64,000 nucleotides of DNA from Bacteroidaceae bacterium (lineage in GTDB: Bacteria; Bacteroidota; Bacteroidia; Bacteroidales; Bacteroidaceae): assembly GCA_017503235.1 (NCBI GenBank), contig JAFVTL010000063.1, positions 53,812 through 117,811 on the forward strand. Direction: 5' to 3'. Below are positions 54,715 through 63,904 of the stretch, in pieces. A program made the position numbers and the translations under genes. The notes under the pieces were generated by a model. That model worked only from the letters and a program-made list of their open reading frames with translations, searched no databases and was not told where the DNA came from. Position 1 is the first letter of the stretch. Each line of letters starts with the position of its first letter.

Positions 54715-57564
54715 ATGTCAGGACAAAGCGATGCCAATATGACCGAAGAAAAAGAATATATAAACGTATACGGTGCCCGTGTACACAATCTGAAGAATGT
54801 AGACGTAGAAATACCACGAAACAGCCTGACGGTAATAACGGGGCTGAGTGGAAGCGGAAAATCCTCGTTGGCGTTCGATACGATATTCGCGGAAGGACAA
54901 CGTCGCTATATTGAGACTTTCTCGGCATATGCACGCAACTTCTTGGGAGGAATGGAACGACCGGATGTGGACAAGATAACCGGTTTGAGCCCTGTTATTT
55001 CCATTGAGCAGAAAACCACCAACAAGAATCCTCGTTCAACCGTAGGAACTACTACTGAGATATACGACTATCTTCGCTTGCTTTATGCACGTGCCGGTGT
55101 AGCCTATTCCTATCTTTCAGGCGAAAGGATGGTCAAGTATACGGAAGAACAGATAATACACCTCATTATCAATGAATATAACAATAAGCGGGTATTGATT
55201 CTAGCACCGTTGGTTCGTAGCCGAAAGGGACACTACAAGGAGTTGTTTGAACAAGTGCGAAAGAAAGGCTATCTGTATGTGCGTATCGATGGAGAAGTGA
55301 AGGAGGTGACTCATGGCATGAGGGTAGACCGTTACAAGAACCACGACATTGAAGTGGTGGTGGACAAACTGGTGGTGAATGAAAAGGATGTCCAACGCTT
55401 GAAGCAGAGTGTGGCAACGGCTATGCATCAGGGAGACGGACTTATCATGGTGTATGATGTGAAGTCGGAAGAAGCACGTCATTATAGCAAGCGCTTGATG
55501 TGCCCCGTCAGCGGATTGTCCTACAAGGAGCCGGCTCCTCATAATTTTTCATTCAATTCTCCTCAAGGAGCTTGTCCTCGATGTAAAGGATTGGGATATG
55601 TCAATCTGATAGATTTGGACAAGGTGATTCCCGATCGCCGTCTTTCCATCTATGAAGGTGCCATTGTGCCTTTGGGCAAGTATAAGAATGTCATGATATT
55701 CTGGCAATTGGAAGCTTTGCTCGAAAAATACGATCTTACTTTGAAAACCCCTGTCAAGGATTTCCCTGAAGAAGCCTTGGAAGAGGTCTTCAATGGTTCT
55801 GATGAACGTATCAAGTTGAAGAGTTCGGTCATTCATACTACGTCGGATTATTTCACGACTTACGAAGGGGTTGTGAAGTATATCCAGATGATGCAGGAAA
55901 AGGATGTATCGGCTACGGCTCAGAAGTGGGCGGAGCAATTTGCCAAAACGGATGTGTGTCCAGAATGTAAAGGGGCGCGTCTGAACAAGGAAGCCTTGCA
56001 TTTCCGCATTCACGACAAGAACATTCATGAACTTGCCACTATGGATATCAGCGAGTTGTATGAATGGTTGGAGAATGTAGAGCCAAAGTTGGAGAGCAAG
56101 CAACAGAAGATCGCTTCTGAAATATTAAAGGAACTGAGGAGCCGTTTGCGTTTTCTGCTCGATGTAGGGTTGGATTATCTTTCGCTCAACCGTTCATCGG
56201 TTTCCTTGTCAGGTGGTGAGAGTCAACGTATCCGTTTGGCTACTCAGATAGGTTCCCAGTTGGTCAATGTGTTGTATATCCTCGACGAACCCAGTATCGG
56301 GTTGCATCAACGTGACAACTTGCGTCTTATCAATTCGTTGAAGAAATTGCGCGATACGGGCAATTCCGTTATCGTGGTGGAGCACGACAAAGATATGATG
56401 CTGGCGGCTGATTACGTGGTAGATATGGGACCTCAAGCCGGACGAATGGGAGGAGAGGTTGTCTTTGAAGGGACACCCCAACAGATGCTTCAGCAAGAAA
56501 CTCTCACTTCCCAATATCTGAACGGAAAACTGAAGATTGAAGTACCCGAAAAACGTCGTGAAGGCAACGGCAAGTCTTTGGTAATCAAGGGTGCAAGAGG
56601 CAACAATCTGAAACAGATAGATGTAGAGTTCCCGTTAGGAAAACTGATATGTGTGACGGGGGTATCGGGAAGTGGCAAGTCAACATTGGTCAATGATACC
56701 CTCCAACCCATTTTATCGCAACATTTTTATCGTTCGTTGCAAGACCCCTTGCCTTATGATGCCATCGAAGGACTTGAGCATGTGGACAAGGTGGTGAATG
56801 TCGACCAATCTCCGTTGGGACGTACTCCACGTTCCAATCCAGCTACCTATACAGGCGTTTTTTCGGATATCCGCAATCTGTTTGTCAACCTTCCGGAAGC
56901 CAAGATACGCGGTTATAAGCCGGGACGTTTTTCGTTCAATGTATCAGGAGGACGATGTGAAGCTTGTGGAGGAAACGGATACAAGACCATAGAAATGAAT
57001 TTTCTGCCCGATGTGATGGTTCCTTGTGAGGTTTGTCATGGAAAACGCTATAACCGGGAGACATTGGAAGTCCGTTTCAAAGGAAAATCCATTGCCGACG
57101 TGCTTGATATGACCATTAACCGTGCCGTGGAGTTTTTTGAGAATGTCCCTACCATTTTAAATAAAATCAAGGTGCTACAGGAAGTAGGCTTGGGATATAT
57201 CAAGTTAGGACAACCGTCAACCACTTTGTCGGGAGGGGAAAGCCAACGTGTAAAGCTGGCTACAGAGCTCTCAAAACGCGACACGGGTAAGACCATCTAT
57301 ATCTTGGACGAACCTACTACGGGACTTCATTTTGAGGATATCCGCGTATTGATGGGCGTGCTTAACAAACTGGTGGACAAAGGCAATACGGTGGTTATTA
57401 TCGAACACAATCTGGATGTCATCAAGTTGGCCGACCATATCATTGACATGGGACCTGATGGTGGCCGTGGAGGTGGTCAAGTGTTGGCAACGGGTACACC
57501 GGAAGAAGTGGCTGAAAGCAAATTGGGATATACCCCAACATTCATAAAGGAAGAATTGTCATGA
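54715..57564 (+). CDS. uvrA: Excinuclease ABC subunit A
   Basis: A 949-residue DNA damage-recognition ATPase. Two ABC ATPase units: Walker [15 protein letters not shown] and [13 protein letters not shown], signature LSGGESQR twice, Walker [11 protein letters not shown] and [10 protein letters not shown]. Zinc fingers CPRCKGLG with CPECKGARL in the first half and [17 protein letters not shown]...CEVCHGKRY in the second. Complete for the UvrA1 form. The start could be the ATG at 54739. The stop overlaps the ybaK start as ATGA. Confidence 0.96.
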   Translation: MSGQSDANMTEEKEYINVYGARVHNLKNVDVEIPRNSLTVITGLSGSGKSSLAFDTIFAEGQRRYIETFSAYARNFLGGMERPDVDKITGLSPVISIEQKTTNKNPRSTVGTTTEIYDYLRLLYARAGVAYSYLSGERMVKYTEEQIIHLIINEYNNKRVLILAPLVRSRKGHYKELFEQVRKKGYLYVRIDGEVKEVTHGMRVDRYKNHDIEVVVDKLVVNEKDVQRLKQSVATAMHQGDGLIMVYDVKSEEARHYSKRLMCPVSGLSYKEPAPHNFSFNSPQGACPRCKGLGYVNLIDLDKVIPDRRLSIYEGAIVPLGKYKNVMIFWQLEALLEKYDLTLKTPVKDFPEEALEEVFNGSDERIKLKSSVIHTTSDYFTTYEGVVKYIQMMQEKDVSATAQKWAEQFAKTDVCPECKGARLNKEALHFRIHDKNIHELATMDISELYEWLENVEPKLESKQQKIASEILKELRSRLRFLLDVGLDYLSLNRSSVSLSGGESQRIRLATQIGSQLVNVLYILDEPSIGLHQRDNLRLINSLKKLRDTGNSVIVVEHDKDMMLAADYVVDMGPQAGRMGGEVVFEGTPQQMLQQETLTSQYLNGKLKIEVPEKRREGNGKSLVIKGARGNNLKQIDVEFPLGKLICVTGVSGSGKSTLVNDTLQPILSQHFYRSLQDPLPYDAIEGLEHVDKVVNVDQSPLGRTPRSNPATYTGVFSDIRNLFVNLPEAKIRGYKPGRFSFNVSGGRCEACGGNGYKTIEMNFLPDVMVPCEVCHGKRYNRETLEVRFKGKSIADVLDMTINRAVEFFENVPTILNKIKVLQEVGLGYIKLGQPSTTLSGGESQRVKLATELSKRDTGKTIYILDEPTTGLHFEDIRVLMGVLNKLVDKGNTVVIIEHNLDVIKLADHIIDMGPDGGRGGGQVLATGTPEEVAESKLGYTPTFIKEELS

Positions 57565-58046
57565 AAGAAAAGGTAAACAAGACAAACGTAGCCCGTCTGT
57601 TGGACAAGGCTAAGGTGAAATACGAACTCATTCCCTACGAAGTGGATGAAAATGATTTGAGTGCCGTTCATGTGGCCGAAAGTTTGGGTGAGGATATCGA
57701 ACAGGTGTTCAAGACCTTGGTGCTTCATGGTGAGAAGTCGGGATATTTTGTCTGCATCATCCCCGGTGAGCATGAAGTGAATCTGAAGATGGCCGCCAAA
57801 GTGTCGGGCAACAAGAAATGCGACCTCATTCCGATGAAGGATCTGTTGCCCCTTACGGGATATATCCGTGGAGGATGTTCACCCATTGGCATGAAGAAAC
57901 ATTTCCCCACCTTCATCCATGAAAGTTGTATGGATTATCCTTACATCTTTGTCAGTGCGGGGGTGCGAGGCCTTCAGGTGAAATTGTCTCCACAAGACTT
58001 GATACGCGAGTCGAGAGCCTCGGTTTGTTGTCTTTTCGAGGTGTAA
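57561..58046 (+). CDS. ybaK: YbaK/EbsC aminoacyl-tRNA deacylase
   Basis: A 161-residue protein of the YbaK family that hydrolyses mischarged Cys-tRNA-Pro. It starts [42 protein letters not shown], with the conserved FKTLVLHG and KKCDLIPMKDLLPLTGYIRGGCSPIGMKK, the family's glycine-rich active-site loop. It overlaps uvrA by 4 bp (ATGA). Followed by a strong terminator. Confidence 0.94.
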   Translation: MKEKVNKTNVARLLDKAKVKYELIPYEVDENDLSAVHVAESLGEDIEQVFKTLVLHGEKSGYFVCIIPGEHEVNLKMAAKVSGNKKCDLIPMKDLLPLTGYIRGGCSPIGMKKHFPTFIHESCMDYPYIFVSAGVRGLQVKLSPQDLIRESRASVCCLFEV

Positions 58047-58052
58047 ATGCAT

Positions 58053-58084
58053 AAAAAGAGCCACTTTGTGGGCTCTTTTTTTTG
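58053..58084 (+). terminator. Terminator of uvrA-ybaK
   Basis: AAAAAGAGCCAC and GTGGGCTCTTTTT pair around a small loop with a long T-run. Confidence 0.88.
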
Positions 58085-58102
58085 CGATTGGCATAATTGT
58101 TC

Positions 58103-58110
58103 TATCTTTG
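58103..58110 (+). promoter_or_regulatory. -7 box of the first POT transporter
   Basis: TATCTTTG lies 47 bp before the start. Confidence 0.55.
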
Positions 58111-58156
58111 CAGACAAAGAAAAATATATTACTAATTTTTAATAAATCTATTCACT

Positions 58157-59671
58157 ATGTTTGAAGGTCAACCTAAAGGGCTTTACGCATTGGCGTTAGC
58201 CAACACGGGCGAGCGTTTTGGTTATTACACCATGCTGGCCGTATTTGTATTGTTCCTGCAGGCTAATTTCGGTTTCTCGGCCGGTACTGCGGGACTTATT
58301 TATTCTACATTCTTAGGATTTGTTTACTTTCTCCCACTTTTCGGTGGTATGTTGGCAGACAAGTTCGGTTTCGGAAAGATGGTTACAATCGGTATCACCA
58401 TCATGTTCTTGGGTTATTTGTTGCTGGCTATTCCTTTGGGTAGCGGTATACCTGCCATCACGGCTATGGGTGGTGCCTTGGCTTTGATTTGCGCCGGTAC
58501 TGGTCTTTTCAAAGGTAATCTGCAGGTGCTTGTAGGTAACTTGTACAATGACCCGCAATATGCCGCCAAGCGTGACTCTGGTTTCAGTGTATTCTATATG
58601 GCTATCAATATCGGTGCTATGTTTGCACCGACCGCAGCTATCAAGATTATGGAATGGGCACAGAATTCATTGGGCGTAAGCGAAGCCGATTCCTATCACT
58701 TTGCCTTTGCCGTTGCCTGTGTTTCTCTGATTGCTTCCATCGCCGTTTATCGTGGTTGTCAGAATATGTACAAGCATGCTGACCGTAGTTCAGCCAAGTC
58801 TGCTGATGGAAGTGTAGCTGAAGAGTTGACTCCTGCACAAACCAAGGAACGTATCATTTGTCTTTGTCTGGTGTTTGCGGTAGTTATCTTCTTCTGGATG
58901 GCTTTCCATCAGAATGGTTCTACTTTGACATTCTTTGCCCGTGACTATACAGCTACAACATCAACTGGTATCCAGAGCATGGCATTCGACGTGATGAATC
59001 TGGTATTCGGCATCTTGATTGTCTATGGTTTGTTTGGTCTTTTCCAAAGCAAGACTGGTAAGGGAAAAGGAATTTCAGCCGCTTTGATTCTTGCTGCTAT
59101 CGGTGGTTTGATTTATAAGTATCAAGATCTTCCTTCAGTTACTGAAGTAAGTGCTCCTATCTTCCAGCAGTTCAATGCTTGCTTTGTGGTAGCTTTGACT
59201 CCGGTTTCAATTGCCATTTTCGGCGCTTTGGCCAAGAAGGGCAAGGAACCTTCAGCTCCTTTGAAGATTGGTTTGGGTATGTTGGTAGCTGCCGTTGCCT
59301 ATGTAGTGATGATTTTAGGTTCATTCGGTTTGCCTACTCCTGAATTGGATGCTGCCGGACAACCTTTGCACATGGCCGATGTATCTGCCAACTGGTTGAT
59401 TTCCACTTATCTTATCCTTACATTCGCTGAGTTGCTCTTGTCTCCGATTGGTATTTCATTCGTGACTAAGGTTGCTCCTCCGAAGTATGCGGGTATGATG
59501 ATGGGTGGTTGGTTTGTTTCTACCGCTATCGGTAACTTCCTCGTTAGTATTCCTGCTTTGATGTGGGGTGCTCCGTTGACCATTGTATGGGGCGTTTTGG
59601 CCGGTATCTGTGTATTGGCGGCTCTGTTCATCTTCATCATCTTGAAGCGTCTGGAAAAGGTTGCGAAATAA
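58157..59671 (+). CDS. POT-family proton-dependent peptide transporter
   Basis: A 504-residue inner-membrane protein of the POT/PTR2 (MFS) family with about 14 hydrophobic segments. It has NTGERFGYYTM near the N-terminus and FYMAINIGAMFAP (PTR2 signature). In canonical members the first motif is ExxERFxYY; here Asn16 replaces the first Glu, which is part of proton coupling in studied transporters. It converges on a second POT gene at 59862-61439, separated by the 155-bp repeat. Substrate likely di- or tripeptides, but the Glu change leaves this open. Confidence 0.92.
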   Translation: MFEGQPKGLYALALANTGERFGYYTMLAVFVLFLQANFGFSAGTAGLIYSTFLGFVYFLPLFGGMLADKFGFGKMVTIGITIMFLGYLLLAIPLGSGIPAITAMGGALALICAGTGLFKGNLQVLVGNLYNDPQYAAKRDSGFSVFYMAINIGAMFAPTAAIKIMEWAQNSLGVSEADSYHFAFAVACVSLIASIAVYRGCQNMYKHADRSSAKSADGSVAEELTPAQTKERIICLCLVFAVVIFFWMAFHQNGSTLTFFARDYTATTSTGIQSMAFDVMNLVFGILIVYGLFGLFQSKTGKGKGISAALILAAIGGLIYKYQDLPSVTEVSAPIFQQFNACFVVALTPVSIAIFGALAKKGKEPSAPLKIGLGMLVAAVAYVVMILGSFGLPTPELDAAGQPLHMADVSANWLISTYLILTFAELLLSPIGISFVTKVAPPKYAGMMMGGWFVSTAIGNFLVSIPALMWGAPLTIVWGVLAGICVLAALFIFIILKRLEKVAK

Positions 59672-59688
59672 TAAATCTTCCTATATAT

Positions 59689-59842
59689 AAAAAGAAAGTG
59701 GGTGTGTCGAAATGCACATCCACCTTTTTTTTAGGCACGGATTACACGGATTGCACGGATAAATATGATGTAAACATACACTAAAAACCGTGTTAATCCG
59801 TGTAATCCGCGCCTAAAATATATTTATGATACACGTTCTTCT
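59689..59842. repeat. 155-bp dispersed repeat, copy 2 of 2
   Basis: Near-identical to 5766-5918. Terminator hairpin at 59696-59732 (GTGGGTGTG...CACATCCAC, then T8), then arms 59733-59760 and 59788-59814 of iterated 9-bp CACGGATTA-like units around an AT-rich centre. It lies between two converging POT genes. Confidence 0.92.
59696..59732 (+). terminator. Terminator after the first POT gene
   Basis: AGTGGGTGTG pairs with CACATCCAC, followed by eight T. Same hairpin as at 5774-5810. Confidence 0.8.
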
Positions 59843-59861
59843 TTTTTATGTGTCTTTTCAT

Positions 59862-61439
59862 TTATTCGGCCCCTGCCATCATTTTCTTCAGTTTGGAGGA
59901 GAGGAGGAAAAGGATGACGGCTGCGGCTCCACTCATGAATACAAATACCATGAAGAAGTCGAAAAGGTTTTCCACCTGATAGCCGAGGAAGCTTTTCTCA
60001 ACCCCTTCTTCGGGATAGTAGCTGCTCAGAAGACCGGCCAGTTTGTTGGCTGCTGAAGTACTGAGATACCACACACCCATGAGCAGGGAGGAGAAGCGTA
60101 CGGGCGAGAGCTTATATACCATGGAAAGGCCGATAGGAGCCAACGAAAGTTCGCCCATGGTATGGATGAAATAGAGGCCTGTAAGCCACATCATGCTGAC
60201 TTTGACACCGGGTTCCAATCCGTGTACGCCAAAGGCGATGAACAGATAGCCCAATGAAAGGAGTAGGAGGCCTATGGATTGCTTGACGGGCGATGCGGGT
60301 TCAATTCCTTTTCGTCCGAGGAATGACCACAACGAAGCGAATACGGGTGCCAACAAGATGACAAACAAAGCCGGGAAGGATTGGAAATAGGCGGCAGGCA
60401 TTTCCCATCCACCTATCATGCGGTCGGTTTGTTCATCGGCAAAGAACGTGAGCGAGGCACCTGCCTGTTCGTATGCCGCCCAGAAGAAGATGACGAAGAA
60501 GGCAATGATGTAGATGACTCCGATGCGTTGTTGTTCGAGGCGGGTGAGCGAAGGGTCGGTAATGATGAACAGGGGCATGACAATGACGCAGGCGTAAATC
60601 ATGGAGCCTATCCAGTCGGTTCCTTCAAAGATGCTAATAGCTGGATTGCTGAATGAGCCCCAGTTGATGGAGAAGAGGAGCAGAAGCACCAATGTGCCGA
60701 GACCGGCGACAATAATGCGTCGGTAGGATACCTTGTTTTCCTTTGCAACAGGTTTTTCCGCTTCAGGAACAGTTGCTGCTTGGGGGACCGGAGGCATGCC
60801 GATGGGTGCTCCTTCGGGAGTGACGATGTATCTGTTCTTGAGCAGCTGGAAAACCAACGCTCCGATGAGCATACCGATACATGCCGAAAGGAATCCCCAC
60901 TTGAAGTCTTCGGGATGGCCGGTGTTTCCTACAAGGCCGCACCACAGAGGGGCTATCATGGCGCCTACGTTCACACCCATGTAGAAGATGGTAAAGGCGG
61001 AGTCCTTGCGGTTGTCGCCTTCGGCATAGAGGCTTCCCACCATGGTGGAGATGTTGGGCTTGAAGAGCCCGTTACCCAGTATGAGTGCTCCGAGCCCTGC
61101 CATCATCAAGGGCTGTGCTACACTGATGTGGGTGTAATAACAGGCGCTGAGGAAGAGGAGGAGCTGGCCGATGGCCATGACGATGGCTCCCCAGACGATG
61201 GAGCGTCGGTTGCCCCAATAGCGGTCGGAGATGTATCCGCCCAACAAGGGGGTGAGGTATACGAGGCCAGTGTAGCTTCCGTAGATTTCGGAGGCGGTTT
61301 CTTTGTTCAGCAGCAGGGCTTGCGTCATGTAGAGCATGAAGAGAGCCCGCATGCCGTAATAGCTGAATCGTTCCCACATTTCGGTCACGAAGAGGAGGTA
61401 GAGGCCTTTTGGGTGGCCTTTCTGTTGTGTCTGATTCAT
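59862..61439 (-). CDS. Second POT-family proton-dependent peptide transporter
   Basis: A 525-residue POT transporter with the canonical motif EMWERFSYYGMRALFMLY (Glu20, Glu23) and FYMGVNVGAMIAPLWCG. The hydrophobic pattern fits 12-14 helices, with a longer loop (about 210-235, PEGAPIGMPPVPQAATVPEAEK). The start follows MNQTQQKGHPKGLYLLFVTE. The gene reads toward the first POT gene. It is downstream of the M3 peptidase gene on the same strand, separated by the inverted repeat at 61463-61531. Confidence 0.94.
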   Translation of the reverse strand: MNQTQQKGHPKGLYLLFVTEMWERFSYYGMRALFMLYMTQALLLNKETASEIYGSYTGLVYLTPLLGGYISDRYWGNRRSIVWGAIVMAIGQLLLFLSACYYTHISVAQPLMMAGLGALILGNGLFKPNISTMVGSLYAEGDNRKDSAFTIFYMGVNVGAMIAPLWCGLVGNTGHPEDFKWGFLSACIGMLIGALVFQLLKNRYIVTPEGAPIGMPPVPQAATVPEAEKPVAKENKVSYRRIIVAGLGTLVLLLLFSINWGSFSNPAISIFEGTDWIGSMIYACVIVMPLFIITDPSLTRLEQQRIGVIYIIAFFVIFFWAAYEQAGASLTFFADEQTDRMIGGWEMPAAYFQSFPALFVILLAPVFASLWSFLGRKGIEPASPVKQSIGLLLLSLGYLFIAFGVHGLEPGVKVSMMWLTGLYFIHTMGELSLAPIGLSMVYKLSPVRFSSLLMGVWYLSTSAANKLAGLLSSYYPEEGVEKSFLGYQVENLFDFFMVFVFMSGAAAVILFLLSSKLKKMMAGAE

Positions 61440-61462
61440 AGTATTGTCTTTTTATAAAAAAG

Positions 61463-61531
61463 GAACGCAGAGACACGGAGTCACAGAGTTCTTATAGGAA
61501 ATGCTTCTCTGTGCTTGGTGTCTCTGTGTTC
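61463..61531. repeat. Inverted repeat with iterated arms between M3 peptidase and POT genes
   Basis: Left arm 61463-61488 and right arm 61507-61531 pair over about 25 bp. They are made of CACAGAG/ACACGGAG-like units shared with 39414-39477. It may end the M3 transcript on the minus strand (A-run just to its left, 61455-61461). Confidence 0.85.
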
Positions 61532-61542
61532 TCAATTCCTAT

Positions 61543-63651
61543 TTATTTGAGCCCGCGGTTCTTCAAAAGCGGTTCGATGCCCGGTTCCTTGCCACGGAAA
61601 TTCTTGTACATGTCCATGGCGTCGTCAATGCCACCCGGTGTGAGGACGTACTTGCGGAACTTGTCGGCCACTTCGAGGTTGAAGATGTCGCCTGTTTCCT
61701 TGAAGGCTTCGTAAGCGTCAGCGTCCAGCACTTCTGCCCACATGTAGCTGTAGTATCCTGCGGTGTATCCGCCACCCATGGTGTGGTTGAAGTAAGTGGT
61801 GCGATAGCGTGAAGGAATCTGCTTGAGCAATCCGCGCTTGCCGAGGGTTTCTTCTTCAAACTTCATCACGTCGAGGTCTTCGGGCACTTCCTTCAGCACG
61901 TGGAAGTCCATGTCGAGCAACGATGCAGCCACATATTCAGTAGTGGCGAATCCTTGTCCGTACTTGCCGCTCTTGTCCAGTTTTTCCACCAGTTCGTTAG
62001 GCATCACTTCGCCTGTCTGGTAGTGCTTGGCGTATTGTTGGAGCATTTCGGGTTCGAACACCCAGTGTTCGTTGATTTGTGAAGGCAGTTCTACGAAGTC
62101 GCGTGGCACACCGCCGATTCCATAATAATGTACGTCGCGGAAGAGGCTATGGAGTGCGTGTCCGAATTCGTGGAACATGGTTTCAGCTTCGTCGGCGGTG
62201 AGCAAAGCCGGTTGGCCGGCCGATGGCTTGGTGAAGTTGCACACGATGGTAACTACCGGAGCTACGCGCTTGCCGTCCTTGTAGGTTTGTGAGCGGTATC
62301 CGCCACACCATGCTCCGCCACGCTTGCTGGCACGCGGGAAGAAGTCGAGGTAGAGTACGCCGAGGTGGGTTCCGTCCTTGTCCTTGCATTCAAACACTTG
62401 TGCTTCGGGGTGAGGCAAAGGCATGTTTTCGAGGGCGTTGAAGGTTACACCGTAAAGCTTGTTGGCGAGGAGGAACATACCGTCGCGTACGTTTTCCAGT
62501 TGCAGGTAGGGGCGTATTTCGTTTTCATCCATGCTGTATTTGGCACGCTTGGCACGGTCGGCATAGTAGCGCCAGTCCCATCCTTCTGCGGTGAAGTTCT
62601 TGCCGTCCTTGCGGATTTCGGCTTGGATGTCGGCCAGTTCTTCCTTGGCCTTGGCGATGGCCGGTGTCCATACCTGGTCGAGCAAGTTGTATACGGCTTC
62701 CGAAGTCTTGGCCATGCGGGTGTCGAGTGCCATCGATGCGTAGTCTTCATAGCCCATCAGCTTGGCCTTTTCGAGGCGTACCTTTACCAGTTGGCGTACC
62801 ACTTCGTTGTTGTCGTGTTCGTTGCCGTTGTTGCCTCGGTTGATGTAGGCCTTGAAGATTTGTTCGCGCAGTTCGCGGTTGTCGGCATATTGGAGGAAAG
62901 GCATCACGCTGGGGTTGTGGAGGGTGAATACCCAACCGATTTCCTTGCCGGCTCCCTTGGCTGCTTCAGAGGCCGATGCAATCAGGTCGGCAGGCAGACC
63001 TGCGAGGTCCTTTTCGTCCTGAATCCACAAGGTGTAGGCATTGGTTTCGGCCAGCATGTTCTGTCCGAAGGTGAGTTGCAGCATGGAGATTTCGCTGTTC
63101 AATTCGCGGAGTCTTGCCTGGCTTTCTGCGTCGAGGTTGGCACCGCTGCGTTCAAAGTCCTTGTAGGTTTCTTCCAGCAGCTTGGCCTGTTCTTTGTCCA
63201 GTCCCAATGATTCGCGCTTTTCATACACTTCCTTTACTCGTGCAAAGAGTTTGGGATTGAGGTTGATGTCGTCGCTGTGCTTGGACAGGAGGGGAGAGAG
63301 CTCGCGGCTCAATGCCTGCATCTCGTCGTTGGTGTTGGCGCTGTTCAAGCCCGAGAATACGATGCTGACCTTGCTCAGCAGTTGTCCGCTCTGGTCGAGT
63401 GCCACGATGGTATTTTCAAAAGTGGCCGGTTCTTCGTTGTTCACGATGGCTTCTATTTCCTTGGCCTGTTCTTCCATACCTTGCAGGAAGGCCGGCTTGT
63501 AATGCTCCATCTTGATTTCATCGAACGGCGGAACCTGGAAAGGAGTGTTGTATTCGCTCAGGAAGGGGTTTTGTCCTGCTTCCTTGTTGCCGGATGCGCA
63601 TCCGCTCAACAGGGCGGCCGAGCAAGCCGCTACTACAAATAATTGTTTCAT
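61543..63651 (-). CDS. dcp: M3 family dipeptidyl carboxypeptidase lipoprotein
   Basis: A 702-residue zinc metallopeptidase of family M3 (Dcp/oligopeptidase A type), which removes dipeptides from peptide C-termini. The lipoprotein signal MKQLFVVAACSAALLSGC (Cys18) fixes the start at 63651; an upstream in-frame ATG at 63789 lies beyond the -7 box and inside the repeat. Active site HEFGH (His494, Glu495, His498), with the rest of the M3 fold intact through VLTPGGIDDAMDMYKNFRGKEP at the end. The periplasmic or surface position and two POT transporters beside it suggest peptide use. Confidence 0.93.
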   Translation of the reverse strand: MKQLFVVAACSAALLSGCASGNKEAGQNPFLSEYNTPFQVPPFDEIKMEHYKPAFLQGMEEQAKEIEAIVNNEEPATFENTIVALDQSGQLLSKVSIVFSGLNSANTNDEMQALSRELSPLLSKHSDDINLNPKLFARVKEVYEKRESLGLDKEQAKLLEETYKDFERSGANLDAESQARLRELNSEISMLQLTFGQNMLAETNAYTLWIQDEKDLAGLPADLIASASEAAKGAGKEIGWVFTLHNPSVMPFLQYADNRELREQIFKAYINRGNNGNEHDNNEVVRQLVKVRLEKAKLMGYEDYASMALDTRMAKTSEAVYNLLDQVWTPAIAKAKEELADIQAEIRKDGKNFTAEGWDWRYYADRAKRAKYSMDENEIRPYLQLENVRDGMFLLANKLYGVTFNALENMPLPHPEAQVFECKDKDGTHLGVLYLDFFPRASKRGGAWCGGYRSQTYKDGKRVAPVVTIVCNFTKPSAGQPALLTADEAETMFHEFGHALHSLFRDVHYYGIGGVPRDFVELPSQINEHWVFEPEMLQQYAKHYQTGEVMPNELVEKLDKSGKYGQGFATTEYVAASLLDMDFHVLKEVPEDLDVMKFEEETLGKRGLLKQIPSRYRTTYFNHTMGGGYTAGYYSYMWAEVLDADAYEAFKETGDIFNLEVADKFRKYVLTPGGIDDAMDMYKNFRGKEPGIEPLLKNRGLK

Positions 63652-63692
63652 AAGCTTATGTATTAGTTGTTTCCGGTTTACAATAATTTGGA

Positions 63693-63700
63693 CAAAAATA
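63693..63700 (-). promoter_or_regulatory. -7 box of the M3 peptidase gene
   Basis: CAAAAATA on plus is TATTTTTG on minus, 42 bp before the start. Confidence 0.5.
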
Positions 63701-63745
63701 CGTTTTTTTCTGCAATGTTCCAACAGGGTGTCGGGTGTCGTTGTA

Positions 63746-63897
63746 TAAAACGTAGTTTTGCGGGGCGTAAAGCTATACTTTCTGCGCACTAAAGCATTGC
63801 TTTCTTTCCCTCATTGCTTACATTGCAAATATACAATCCCTGCGAAGCGCTTGTCAAGTATTTCGGTATTTTTTTTCAAGAAAATGAAACTTTTTTT
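63746..63897 (+). repeat. Dispersed intergenic module, copy 3 of 3
   Basis: Matches 96-247 and 18365-18512, with 22-bp units at 63756 (TTTTGCG in place of CTTTGCG), 63778 and 63800 and the shared tail, though the middle differs more (GAAGATACC replaced by AAATATACAATCC). It lies upstream of the M3 peptidase promoter. Confidence 0.88.
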
Positions 63898-63904
63898 CAT
63901 TCCC

